Positions 7,685-14,744 of a DNA stretch of 17,443 nucleotides are shown here, piece by piece (position 1 is the first letter of the stretch; each line of letters opens with the position of its first letter). The notes below the pieces were generated by a model. It had not been told where the DNA came from. It was given only the letters and a program-made list of their open reading frames with translations, and did not search any database. A program made the translations under genes and the position numbers. The DNA is from an archaeon. GTDB lineage: Archaea > Thermoproteota > Nitrososphaeria_A > Caldarchaeales > Wolframiiraptoraceae. The stretch lies in assembly GCA_029258815.1 (NCBI GenBank), contig JAPDJZ010000135.1, positions 1 through 17,443 on the forward strand, read 5' to 3'.

Positions 7685-8551
7685 ATGGGGGAGGGGTTTG
7701 TTCGGGTTCGGGGGGTTCGCGTGCATTATCTCGAGGCCGGTCGGGATGGGGCTGCGGATCTTCTGCTGATACACGGTCTCGGGGGGTCTATCGAGAGCTG
7801 GAGCGAGGTGTTCGATAGGCTCGCGGAGATGTTTCACGTCATCGCCGTGGATCTGCCCGGATACGGTTCGTCGGATAAGCCTGATGCGCCCTATACGATG
7901 GACTATTTCGGAGGCGTTCTCCGCTCTTTCATCGACGCCCTCGGCCTCGATCGGGTGATATTGGTGGGGCATTCCATGGGCGGGGCTGTCGCGATTAAGG
8001 CTTATTCTAGATGCGAGGGCCGGGTCGGCGGATTGATTTTGATCGACTGCGCCGGGGTGAGCGGGGCTGCGGCCGAGGTGATAAGGAGATATATGGGGGA
8101 TGGGTGGACTCTCGAGAGTCTTAGGAAGCTGTATCTCGAGCGCATCATAGGTCGTTTAGGGGAGCTCGACGAGGAGAAGCTGAGAAGGACTTGGATCGAG
8201 AGGAGGGGTTCGCCGTCTCTTAACGCGTATCTTAGGGCGCTTGAATCCCTTTCTAAGCCCATTCCCGAGGAGGAGATACGGGGGATAAGGGCTCCGACGC
8301 TAATTCTATGGGGTTCCGATGACGGGCTTACGCCCCTCGAGGACGGAGTTAGGCTGAATCGGCTGATAGCCGGCAGCCGGCTGGTGGTTGTCGAAGGAGC
8401 TGGCCATTCGCCGCACTCGGAGGCCCCGGATCGGGTGGTCCGCGAGATAGCCAACTTCGTATTCGGGGTTCTAGGCTACGGTTACACCGAAGATCATCGA
8501 GAAGATTCGTCCGAGAGTGAAGGTGGCGGCAGCCGACCCGAATCCCGCTAG
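7685..8551 (+). CDS. Alpha/beta-fold hydrolase
   Basis: 288-aa serine-type alpha/beta hydrolase, substrate unknown, probably cytoplasmic since no signal peptide follows the chosen start. The oxyanion-hole motif is HGLGG (residues 30-34) and the nucleophile elbow is GHSMGG with Ser97. The acid is Asp213 in WGSDDGLTP and the catalytic His241 is in GAGHSPHSEAPDRV. A variable lid lies between about residues 125 and 195. I chose ATG 7685 because conserved sequence starts there (EGFVRVRGVRVHYLEAG) and an AT-rich CTTATTATC lies near 7650-7658. An in-frame extension back to 7592 has low-quality sequence. Oddity: the acidic, Ser/Gly-rich C-terminal tail (residues about 265-288) is encoded antisense to the end of the convergent VIT1 gene, an 81-nt overlap. 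Confidence 0.9.
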   Translation: MGEGFVRVRGVRVHYLEAGRDGAADLLLIHGLGGSIESWSEVFDRLAEMFHVIAVDLPGYGSSDKPDAPYTMDYFGGVLRSFIDALGLDRVILVGHSMGGAVAIKAYSRCEGRVGGLILIDCAGVSGAAAEVIRRYMGDGWTLESLRKLYLERIIGRLGELDEEKLRRTWIERRGSPSLNAYLRALESLSKPIPEEEIRGIRAPTLILWGSDDGLTPLEDGVRLNRLIAGSRLVVVEGAGHSPHSEAPDRVVREIANFVFGVLGYGYTEDHREDSSESEGGGSRPESR

Positions 8552-9580
8552 AACCATCTCCGCGATCTTCTTTTTCACGGGTAGATTCGCCGAGATCGCT
8601 ATCACGAGACCCGTCGCTGATAGGGCGAGGCCCGCGATGAGGAGCGAGAGGAGCATCGAGGGGATTATGGGGAGGCTCATGAAATACGGTATTATTGGGA
8701 GGAGGGCGCTTAGGAGGTAGGCTAGCCCCGTGTATAGGCCGGCGGCCCTAGGATCCTCTAGCCTCTCCTCCTTTAGCCCGCATTCTTCCTCGGAGATTAT
8801 CCTCGCCATTAGCTTCGGGTCTTTCGCGGATTCCATCGCGACCTTCGAGGCGGCCTCGCCGCTATACCCCTTATCCTCCATGAATCTTCTTATCCTATCC
8901 TCGAATACGTGGGCGGCGTATCTCGCCGCGAGCAGGATCCTCGCTAGAGATCCTTCGTGAACCTGCCTCTGCGCTCTGGCCGCTACGAAGGCTCCTATTC
9001 CCATCGAGAGGGCTCCGGCCACCGCTACGACGAGGCCGCTTAAGGCTATGTGGAAGGCGCTTCCATAGGCTCCGACCAAGCCCATGGTAACGGATAGGAT
9101 CTCGACGAGGCCGTCGTTCATTCCTAGAACGGCGTCCCGTATGTGGTCGAGCACCTTCATGAACCTCGACCCCTCCTCCGCCAGCTCTTGCTCGTGAATC
9201 AGCTCGTCCTCCAGTATCCTTCTGAGGCCGGCTTTCTCCTCCGCGGATAGCTCTGGGCTTTCCAGCAGCCTTGAGTATAGCTCTGCGGCGTCCCGCTCCC
9301 CGGCCTCCATGAGCCTGAAGGCTAGGGCTAAGCCGAATATCCTAAGGAAAGCGGCGTATAGAATCGACTTAGCCGAGGCCGCTTTGATACCGGAGACTTC
9401 GACGCCGCGTTTAGCGAGAAATCGCTTCCAGAACTCCGCGTGATCCTTCTCCATCTCGGAGATCTTTAGAAGCCTCTTCTTGGTCGATCCGAGCTTTGAT
9501 AGGCTCGCGGCCATAGAGTAGATTCTAGTCGAGAGGAGCTCATCCTCGAGGGCCTTCCTCGCGAGCTTCACCACGTCCAT
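8471..9580 (-). CDS. Ferritin-like (rubrerythrin-type) plus VIT1/CCC1 membrane transporter fusion
   Basis: 369-aa two-domain protein. The N-terminal ~145 residues are a four-helix ferritin-like diiron domain with candidate ligands E14, E44/H47 (EKDH), a glutamate among E92-E100, and E126/H129 (ELIH). From about residue 146 a VIT1/CCC1-type domain begins with DHIRDAVLGMNDGLVEILSV, followed by five predicted membrane helices with a cytosolic helical segment near residues 205-275. The architecture matches bacterial membrane-bound ferritin (MbfA), which exports iron; Fe2+ or Mn2+ detoxification is therefore the likely role, by inference. ATG 9580 is about 35 nt downstream of a TATA element at 9611-9620 that overlaps the stop of the THUMP gene, so it probably has its own promoter. 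Confidence 0.9.
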   Translation of the reverse strand: MDVVKLARKALEDELLSTRIYSMAASLSKLGSTKKRLLKISEMEKDHAEFWKRFLAKRGVEVSGIKAASAKSILYAAFLRIFGLALAFRLMEAGERDAAELYSRLLESPELSAEEKAGLRRILEDELIHEQELAEEGSRFMKVLDHIRDAVLGMNDGLVEILSVTMGLVGAYGSAFHIALSGLVVAVAGALSMGIGAFVAARAQRQVHEGSLARILLAARYAAHVFEDRIRRFMEDKGYSGEAASKVAMESAKDPKLMARIISEEECGLKEERLEDPRAAGLYTGLAYLLSALLPIIPYFMSLPIIPSMLLSLLIAGLALSATGLVIAISANLPVKKKIAEMVLAGFGSAAATFTLGRIFSMIFGVTVA

Positions 9581-9610
9581 GGCTTTAATGGAGCTAGATG
9601 CCTTGGGTGA

Positions 9611-9620
9611 TAAGTATTAA
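9611..9620 (-). promoter_or_regulatory. TATA box of the ferritin-VIT1 gene, inside the upstream gene's stop
   Basis: Minus-strand TTAATACTTA is centred 35 nt before ATG 9580 and includes the TAA stop (9617-9619) of the preceding THUMP/SPOUT gene. Confidence 0.45.
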
Positions 9621-10669
9621 ACTTCCTCGCCTGAGACGTTTAGAGCCGTGTAGATCGTCGCGAGGGCTGCGGGAGCCGCGAGCTCCGTCGAGAGGGTTAT
9701 CCCCGGCGCGATGTCGAGGACGAGATCCGCGAGCCTATAGATCCCCTTGGGTATTCCCTCGCGGGAGCCTATCAGGATCGAGACCCTCCCGCCCTTCGAG
9801 AAGATTTCGCGAAGCTTTGGGAGGGCGTCTCTGACTTGGAGGCCCTCGGGCTCGAGGACTATGATCGGCTCCCCCCTCCGGTCTCTAGCGAGCTGGTATA
9901 GATCTTGGACTAGAACCTTCACCCGCTCAACCCTCCGACTATAGGACCTCTTCTGGATCTCGTATCTGCTTCTAATCCCTTCTTCGATGCCGGCGATGAA
10001 CGCCTTGAGCTCGAATGCGTCAACGGGCTTATTCGGCGCTACCACGAGCTCTCCGACCTCGTAGGCTTGAACCGCCCTCCCTATCCTCCTCCCGATCTCC
10101 CTAGCGCCCTCCAAGCTTCCGAGATAAGGCATCTGGACCACCGAGAGCCTTCTAAAGAATTGATGGCTGGGGGTTTTCCCCGGCCCGAGCTTCCTCCACC
10201 CCCGCTCGCCCTCGACCACCGAGATCCCCGCCCTATCGAAGATTATCTCAACCCGGATTACGACGGCCGGGTTTTCGAGATCCACCCTAGCCCCCGTCTC
10301 CGTTTGGACGGCGGATCCGACGGCGCAGTTAACGTCTAGGCTCGTGAAATTATGCCGCCCCCGCCTAACGGTTTTCACAGCGAAGCTCCGCTCCTCATTC
10401 AGCCTATCCTTAGCGATCCTTCTAGCGGCCTCAACTATCTTGCCTAGCTCGGCTTCGACGACCTCGTCTACCGAGACTACAGATTCGACCTCAGGAACCT
10501 CTTGCAGGATGGCGCTCTTAAGAGCTAGCTTATCCCTACAAGATTCGACTACTATCAGCCCCTTCAAGCCGCCGGGCTTGATCGAGAGCCTAGCATCTGG
10601 GTCGAGTTCAAGGATCCTCGACGCCGCGATCTTCTCGAGGTCGAAGGGAGTTTTTACGATGAGCTGCAA
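9617..10669 (-). CDS. THUMP-domain RNA-binding protein with SPOUT-like C-terminal domain (COG1818-like)
   Basis: 350-aa predicted RNA-modification protein. Residues about 50-150 form a THUMP domain, with the characteristic RRGRHNFTSLDVNCAVGSAV and VDLENPAVVIRVEI. Residues about 170-345 resemble a SPOUT methyltransferase fold, ending in a knot-like segment ILIGSREGIPKGIYRLADLV and then APGITLSTELAAPAALATIY. The architecture matches the archaeal COG1818 group; activity and target RNA are not established from sequence. The annotated start is TTG 10669; GGAG lies only 2 nt before it, and no ATG lies nearby, so the N-terminus is uncertain by a few residues. TATA-like sequences occur near 10680-10690 and 10700-10715. 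The gene diverges from the nucleotidyltransferase. Confidence 0.82.
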   Translation of the reverse strand: MQLIVKTPFDLEKIAASRILELDPDARLSIKPGGLKGLIVVESCRDKLALKSAILQEVPEVESVVSVDEVVEAELGKIVEAARRIAKDRLNEERSFAVKTVRRGRHNFTSLDVNCAVGSAVQTETGARVDLENPAVVIRVEIIFDRAGISVVEGERGWRKLGPGKTPSHQFFRRLSVVQMPYLGSLEGAREIGRRIGRAVQAYEVGELVVAPNKPVDAFELKAFIAGIEEGIRSRYEIQKRSYSRRVERVKVLVQDLYQLARDRRGEPIIVLEPEGLQVRDALPKLREIFSKGGRVSILIGSREGIPKGIYRLADLVLDIAPGITLSTELAAPAALATIYTALNVSGEEV

Positions 10670-10817
10670 TTCTCCGAGTATTAATTTCGAAGCTGGCCGA
10701 ATTAAGCCTTTATGGTTATCCTTCTAAGATGAGGGGCAATTATTTGGTTGCAACGTTTATTACACGTGATCTGACAAACTATTATGGAAGCTGGAGCGGC
10801 TCGTGGAGGGTTCAGCC

Positions 10818-11552
10818 TTGATCTCGATAATCCTAGCCGGCGGATACGCTAAGAGGCTGTGGCCGCTCACCAAGGAGGTGGCCAAACCCCTTCTACCAAT
10901 CGGTGGGAGACGCATCATAGACTACATCGTCGAGAAGCTGATGAAGCTCGAAGACGTGGAGAAGATAATCGTGTCAACGAACCTTAGGTTTAGGAGCGAG
11001 TTCGAGAAATGGGCTAGGGAATGGCCCGAAGCCGATCTGGAGATAGTGTGCGATAGGTCTTATCGTGAGGAGGAGAAGCCGGGGGCGGTGAAAGCGTTAT
11101 CCGACATAGTCTCCTCGCTGGACGCCGACTGCCTGGTGATCGCGGGAGACAACCTCTTCACCGACGATCTGAGGAACATGCTCGCGGAGTACAGGAGGAG
11201 GAAGACCGTCGTGATGGGCCTATACGACGTAAAGGATCTAAGCCTCGCAAGAAGCTACGCCGTAGTCGAGGTGGATCGAGAGATGAGGGTGATCTCCATA
11301 AGGGAGAAGCCGGAGAAGCCCGAAAGCACCCTGATAAGCACCGGGATCTACCTATTCCCGAGGAAAACCTTACCGAGGTTTAGAGAATACCTAGAGAGCG
11401 GGCGAAACCCCGACGAACCCGGAAGATTCATGGAATGGCTCCTGCAAAGAGAGACGATCCACGGCTACATACTCTCGGGAGAATGGTACGACATAGGGAC
11501 GCCGGAAACCTATGAGAAAGCGCTAGCAAGCTTTTCCTCGAGCAAGTCTTAG
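10818..11552 (+). CDS. Sugar-phosphate nucleotidyltransferase
   Basis: 244-aa NTP_transferase-family enzyme, expected to make a nucleotide sugar from NTP and a sugar-1-phosphate. The nucleotide-binding signature is LAGGYAKRLWPLTKEVAKPL near the N-terminus. A putative metal-binding Asp is in IAGDNLF, followed by REKPEKP, STGIYLF and GEWYDIGTPETY. The substrate sugar cannot be told. It lacks the C-terminal left-handed beta-helix of GlmU-type enzymes. I chose TTG 10818 because GGAGGG at 10805-10810 sits 7 nt before it; GTG 10803 would add five residues and overlaps that site. TATA-like elements lie near 10754-10765 and 10775-10787. The 3' end approaches the convergent tRNA-Asp with a 12-nt gap. 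Confidence 0.88.
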   Translation: MISIILAGGYAKRLWPLTKEVAKPLLPIGGRRIIDYIVEKLMKLEDVEKIIVSTNLRFRSEFEKWAREWPEADLEIVCDRSYREEEKPGAVKALSDIVSSLDADCLVIAGDNLFTDDLRNMLAEYRRRKTVVMGLYDVKDLSLARSYAVVEVDREMRVISIREKPEKPESTLISTGIYLFPRKTLPRFREYLESGRNPDEPGRFMEWLLQRETIHGYILSGEWYDIGTPETYEKALASFSSSKS

Positions 11553-11564
11553 AGATTTCAGCTA

Positions 11565-11639
11565 CGCCCCGGCCGGGATTTGAACCCGGGTCACGGGCTC
11601 GACAGGCCCGTATACTAAGCCGGACTATACTACCGGGGC
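11565..11639 (-). tRNA. tRNA-Asp(GTC), no intron
   Basis: A complete 75-nt cloverleaf on the minus strand. Acceptor GCCCCGG (11633-11639) pairs with CCGGGGC (11566-11572), with G73 at 11565. The D stem GTAT/GTAT includes G-U pairs. The anticodon arm is CGGGC-CTGTCGA-GCCCG, with GTC at 11601-11603. The T arm is CCGGG-TTCAAAT-CCCGG. CCA is not encoded. A strong TATA element lies about 25-37 nt upstream. Confidence 0.96.
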
Positions 11640-11663
11640 CGACATGAAGCATTATTCAAGGGG

Positions 11664-11676
11664 TATATGTATATTA
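11664..11676 (-). promoter_or_regulatory. TATA box of tRNA-Asp
   Basis: Minus-strand TAATATACATATA is centred about 31 nt upstream of the mature tRNA 5' end and begins 2 nt after the kptA stop codon. Confidence 0.65.
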
Positions 11677-11678
11677 CT

Positions 11679-12251
11679 CTATGGGGTTGAGGGCTTTTCT
11701 CTCGTTTTATGCTCGTTTACCGGCTTGATGTATTTGGGCGGCACGTATTCGGTGAGGTAGACTTGATCCGTCGCCTTGTAGAATCTTATCCCGTTTCTCC
11801 TAGCCTTCTCGGCGTCTATCTCTAGGATCGCCGGCTTCCTCGCCCTTCTCATCCCCACCCTGATCGCGACGTCTATGGTCGGCGAGAGGTGAACCCACCT
11901 CCTCTTCATGGGCTTTAGCCCCGTCTTCAGGATCTTCTCGGCGGCTTCCGGGGTCGTTCCATGATACAGCACCCTGACCTCCTTATCTTCCTTTAGGTCT
12001 AGGTTTACGGGGATGCTGTGGCCATAGACCTCTCTGATCCTCCCGCCTCTGATCTCGAACCTCCTCCTCTCGCTCTTCTCCACGATCTCTCGGACGAGTT
12101 CCTCGTCCACCTGCGGGAATCTTCTCCTAAGCTTTTCCAGCAGATCGCTTAAGGATACGTAGCCCCGTTCGTCCATTCTCAGCCCTTCGGGGTTATGCCT
12201 AAGGAGATAGCTCATGTACCTGCTGATCCTCGTCCTAAGCTCCCCGCTCAT
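11679..12251 (-). CDS. kptA: RNA 2'-phosphotransferase (Tpt1/KptA)
   Basis: 190-aa enzyme of the Tpt1/KptA family, which transfers an internal RNA 2'-phosphate to NAD+. The N-terminal winged-helix lobe has YLLRHNPEGLRMDERGYVSL, with the catalytic-type R18 and H19. The linker has RIREVYGHSIPV (R71 or R73). The ADP-ribosyltransferase-like lobe has LYHGTT (97-100), RRWVHLS (117-123) and a further arginine near residue 138. These match the Arg-His-Arg-Arg tetrad of the family. Archaeal tRNA splicing through RtcB leaves no 2'-phosphate, so the physiological substrate is unclear. ATG 12251 lies 32 nt after the HTH gene, which suggests co-transcription. The last ~12 residues are a charged, non-conserved tail. 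Confidence 0.95.
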   Translation of the reverse strand: MSGELRTRISRYMSYLLRHNPEGLRMDERGYVSLSDLLEKLRRRFPQVDEELVREIVEKSERRRFEIRGGRIREVYGHSIPVNLDLKEDKEVRVLYHGTTPEAAEKILKTGLKPMKRRWVHLSPTIDVAIRVGMRRARKPAILEIDAEKARRNGIRFYKATDQVYLTEYVPPKYIKPVNEHKTREKPSTP

Positions 12252-12283
12252 CTCTAAGTCGGATGAAGGCTACTATCGGCTCA

Positions 12284-12640
12284 TCAGGTTTTCCTAGAGC
12301 GCCTGGCTCGCCTCCTCTCGGCCATCACCCACTTCACCGCCTTTCTGCATATCCTGCAGAGGGACATGTCTCTAGGCGGGGACCCCGTCGAGATCGTCTT
12401 CTTAACGTATTCGTCGACGTAGTCTCTGATCTCCTTGGATCTCGAGAGCGCTCTCGCCATCTTTATTCCCCGCTTCGAGTTTAGGTAGTGGCTTATCGAG
12501 GGCTGGGTTACTCCTAGAAGCCTGGCCACCTCGGACTGGGTTAGGCCGTACTCGTCTATGAGCTTCCTCGCTATCATCAGCCTTATCGCCGGGATCACGT
12601 ATCTCGCGGAGACCTCGCAGGGGAACCTCAAGGCCGCCAC
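12284..12640 (-). CDS. HTH transcriptional regulator with C-terminal CxxC (COG2522-like)
   Basis: 118-aa predicted DNA-binding protein. The N-terminal part, FPCEVSARYVIPAIRLMIAR, and the helix-turn-helix at residues 33-56 (LTQSEVARLLGVTQPSISHY) are typical of the archaeal COG2522 regulators. C95 and C98 (LCRIC) plus C8 could bind a metal. A lysine/arginine-rich C-terminus ends the protein. The reading shown starts at GTG 12640; TTG 12631 is an alternative, because the TATA element at 12659-12664 places transcription start at about 12636. It sits between the TusA-like gene and kptA on the same strand; whether it controls them is inference. Confidence 0.83.
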   Translation of the reverse strand: MAALRFPCEVSARYVIPAIRLMIARKLIDEYGLTQSEVARLLGVTQPSISHYLNSKRGIKMARALSRSKEIRDYVDEYVKKTISTGSPPRDMSLCRICRKAVKWVMAERRRARRSRKT

Positions 12641-12681
12641 GAGGAGTCCATCACGCGGCTATAAGCGTTTGCGCCCCCGCC

Positions 12682-12888
12682 CTAAACCTCGACCTCTATC
12701 TCGTAGTAGTCCTCGACCCTCCTGAAGCCTAGAAACCTGCGCCCGGTCCTCGAAGCCCACTCCCTAACGTCGTCCGGCGCCTTGGGATCCGTCGCTAGAA
12801 GCTTTATCCTAGTTCCGGGCTTGGACTTCCTCGCAGCCCTAAGCAGGCTGACTAAAGGGCCGGGACACGACCTATATCTCGCGTCCAC
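12682..12888 (-). CDS. TusA/SirA-like sulfur-carrier protein
   Basis: 68-aa protein of the TusA fold, whose members carry persulfide sulfur on a conserved cysteine for tRNA thiolation or sulfur metabolism. The CPxP motif is SCPGPL with C8. The second half, LLATDPKAPDDVREWASRTGRRFL, matches the family. Start is GTG 12888: GGAGAGG lies 5 nt upstream, a stop codon lies 12 codons upstream in frame, and CTTATAGG near 12939-12946 gives a plausible promoter with a leader of about 28 nt. The reading is slightly short at the N-terminus; the preceding codons (SGEVL) resemble family sequence, but the only start among them is a CTG. The next gene downstream, an HTH regulator, follows after 41 nt. Confidence 0.85.
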   Translation of the reverse strand: MDARYRSCPGPLVSLLRAARKSKPGTRIKLLATDPKAPDDVREWASRTGRRFLGFRRVEDYYEIEVEV

Positions 12889-13014
12889 AAGAACCTCTCC
12901 GCTCAGCCCCGATCGCCCTCCCTATCAGCCGCTCGGCCCCTATAAGAGGGCGCCTAAAGCGATTATCACAAAAAGGATGTTATGGTTTATCCTTAGTGGT
13001 GGACGACGCCTCTG

Positions 13015-13767
13015 CTATCCTAGGATCACCGTTAGGCTTACGCTCGCCGTTATTCTCCCCTCTCCCGGCGCTATCGGGACCTCTCCCGGTTTTTCGGCGG
13101 CTTCAAGCCCTCTAACTATTATCGGCGACGGAACGTGCTGGGGGCTGATGCTTATCGATTCGACTCGCAGAATCTTCAGCCCTAGGGTCGATGCAGCGAC
13201 CTCCGCCTTCCCCATGGCCTCTTCTATTGCTTGCTGGATCGCCTCCCTCGTCAGCTTCTCCTTCTCCTCGTTCGAAAGGAAGAATTGAAGGTTATACATG
13301 CTGTCGGCTCCGGCTGAGAAGGCCACGTCGATAACTTTTCCGATCAGCGTTATATCCGAGAGCTCGACGCTTAGGGTGTAGGACGCCTCGTAGTCCACTA
13401 TCCTAGGAGGCTTCGCCTCCCAATCATATCTAGGTCTAATCATCATGCTCGAGGTCTTCATGGACTCCCGATCCACCCCGAGGGCTTCGATCGCCGAGAT
13501 GATCGCCGAAGCCTTCGCGGAGCACTTCTCCAGAGCCTCGGACGCCGTCTCGCCGTAGCCGAGGGCGACGAACGAGACCGCCGCCATGTCCGGGGTGTAG
13601 GAAGCCTCACCGTAGCCGGAGACCGTTAACTTGGTGAGATTCTGGGCCTTCTGATGCGCATCCTGATCCGGCGCGTAAGCCGCTGTTGGCTCTAGGATGG
13701 AGTATGCTAAGACCATCGACGCGATCAACCCGAGGGCTACCACGACTAAGGCTACCGCGCGATTCAT
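13015..13767 (-). CDS. Exported SIMPL-domain (DUF541) protein
   Basis: 250-aa protein with a hydrophobic N-terminal segment at residues 4-24, a signal peptide or anchor, so the rest should be outside the cytoplasm. Residues about 45-250 form a SIMPL/DUF541 domain, recognised by LTVSGYGEASYTPDMAAVSF, the S-A-x-A-S-A-I-I helix, GVDRESMKTSSMMIRPRYDW, and a C-terminal ASVSLTVIL strand. The family is associated with oxidative stress and cell-surface functions, but its biochemical role is unknown. Start ATG 13767 is supported by a minus-strand GTAATTTAGC TATA element at 13791-13800, which would give a leaderless message. No operon partner is evident; the flanking same-strand genes are 85 and 126 nt away. 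Confidence 0.9.
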   Translation of the reverse strand: MNRAVALVVVALGLIASMVLAYSILEPTAAYAPDQDAHQKAQNLTKLTVSGYGEASYTPDMAAVSFVALGYGETASEALEKCSAKASAIISAIEALGVDRESMKTSSMMIRPRYDWEAKPPRIVDYEASYTLSVELSDITLIGKVIDVAFSAGADSMYNLQFFLSNEEKEKLTREAIQQAIEEAMGKAEVAASTLGLKILRVESISISPQHVPSPIIVRGLEAAEKPGEVPIAPGEGRITASVSLTVILG

Positions 13768-13790
13768 CGCGTAAATGATGAGTAGAGCGC

Positions 13791-13800
13791 GCTAAATTAC
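13791..13800 (-). promoter_or_regulatory. TATA box of the SIMPL-domain gene
   Basis: Minus-strand GTAATTTAGC is centred 28 nt upstream of ATG 13767, matching leaderless transcription. Confidence 0.5.
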
Positions 13801-13852
13801 CTTCGATCAGAACGAAGCCGTCTAGAATTTAGAACGGGAGGCGGCCGCCGGG

Positions 13853-14516
13853 CTAGGCAAGCAGCCTGACAACCGCGCCCGTTATAATCCCCGATAGACT
13901 GAAGATCGAATGGGCTATAATCGCCGGGGTTAGGGAGCTCGTAAACGCCCTGAAGTAGCCCGCCACCAGCCCTAGGACCAGCGCTCCAGCGAATACTAGG
14001 AAAATCGTCTGCGAGGTCGCTGAATGGAGGCTGAGGGTTAGCGGGTGAGCTAAAGCGAAGACCATGGACGATATTAGGATGGACGGCCATCGGCCGATAC
14101 ACCTCATCAAGCATCCTAGAAGAAGCCCCCTGAACAAGAGCTCCTCCCCAACCGGAGATAAGATTAAGATCACCGGGATAAGGAGCGGGATCCCCGCCCG
14201 AGCCAAGCCGGATGCCGACCCCAAGAAATTTATGAGAAAAGTTACGGGCAGGGACAGAATAAGCGAGACCGCCACCGCCTTAGACACGCATCCAGACGAA
14301 GCCTTCAAACCCATTAAACCCCCTATACTCGTTTCCGAACAAGATGATCGAGGCCAATACGCTCGAAGCGGCGAAGATCACCTGAGCCGAGATCACGGCA
14401 TAGACGAGGCAGCCAACCCACCGCCAAGCAACCTCACCAACCAACCTACCAAACAAGAACACGACAAACCAAACGCCAAAGCCCCTAAACACGCATAAGG
14501 CCCTAACCCAGCCCAT
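13853..14516 (-). pseudogene. CPBP-family intramembrane protease, apparently frameshifted
   Basis: The 3' frame (13853-14314) encodes the catalytic core of a CPBP (Abi/Rce1-like) membrane metalloprotease, with motif 1 GEELLFRG, motif 2 FALAH and motif 3 AHSIFS, plus several membrane helices. It lacks the N-terminal helices of the family. Those appear in the overlapping upstream frame, from ATG 14516 (VWFVVFLFGRLV, then YAVISAQVIFAASSVLASII) to a stop at 14280. Removing one G from the G5 run at 14319-14323 joins the frames as ...GNEYRGLMGLKASS... and gives a 220-aa protein of normal size. ATG 14516 follows a TATA element at 14546-14554 (CTTTAAGAG); an in-frame ATG at 14600 is less likely. It may be a real mutation, a sequencing error, or less likely two proteins. 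Confidence 0.7.
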
Positions 14517-14652
14517 CCCCCAAGGCGAAGTCAACACCCAAGAACTCTTAAAGTAGGATTGAGAAACTATATGAGCTGGACGGGATTTTAGGCTCTCCAT
14601 AGGTTCAGGTTTCTTAAGATCGTGCCTTTTAACTCAGTAGAAGTCGCGTAAT

Positions 14653-14672
14653 GCTCTTCGACGCAGAAGAGC
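14653..14672. repeat. Inverted repeat, 7-bp stem with 6-nt loop
   Basis: GCTCTTC-GACGCA-GAAGAGC lies in the gap between the divergent CPBP and LAGLIDADG genes. On the plus strand it is followed 20 nt later by a T5 run, but no plus-strand gene precedes it. It could be an operator, a terminator relic or chance. Confidence 0.35.
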
Positions 14673-14707
14673 TACTTTGATGAAGTGTTTTTCAGGCTCA
14701 AAAATTG

Positions 14708-14715
14708 TTATATAA
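14708..14715 (+). promoter_or_regulatory. TATA box of the LAGLIDADG gene
   Basis: TTATATAA, a perfect palindrome, lies 33 nt (centre) before TTG 14745. Transcription would begin near 14738. Confidence 0.6.
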
Positions 14716-14744
14716 TGTTCGCCAACTCGTTCACGTAGAGACCT

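Noticed and set aside
12782..13288. Plus-strand 168-codon open frame
   Set aside because: It is antisense to both the TusA-like and SIMPL genes, whose proteins are clearly recognisable; serine/proline-rich composition is typical of a shadow frame.
13773..13870. C/D box guide RNA suggested by ATGATGA at 13775 and CTGA near 13866
   Set aside because: The boxes are about 85 nt apart, no convincing D' and C' boxes lie between, and the region holds the SIMPL promoter and the CPBP 3' end.
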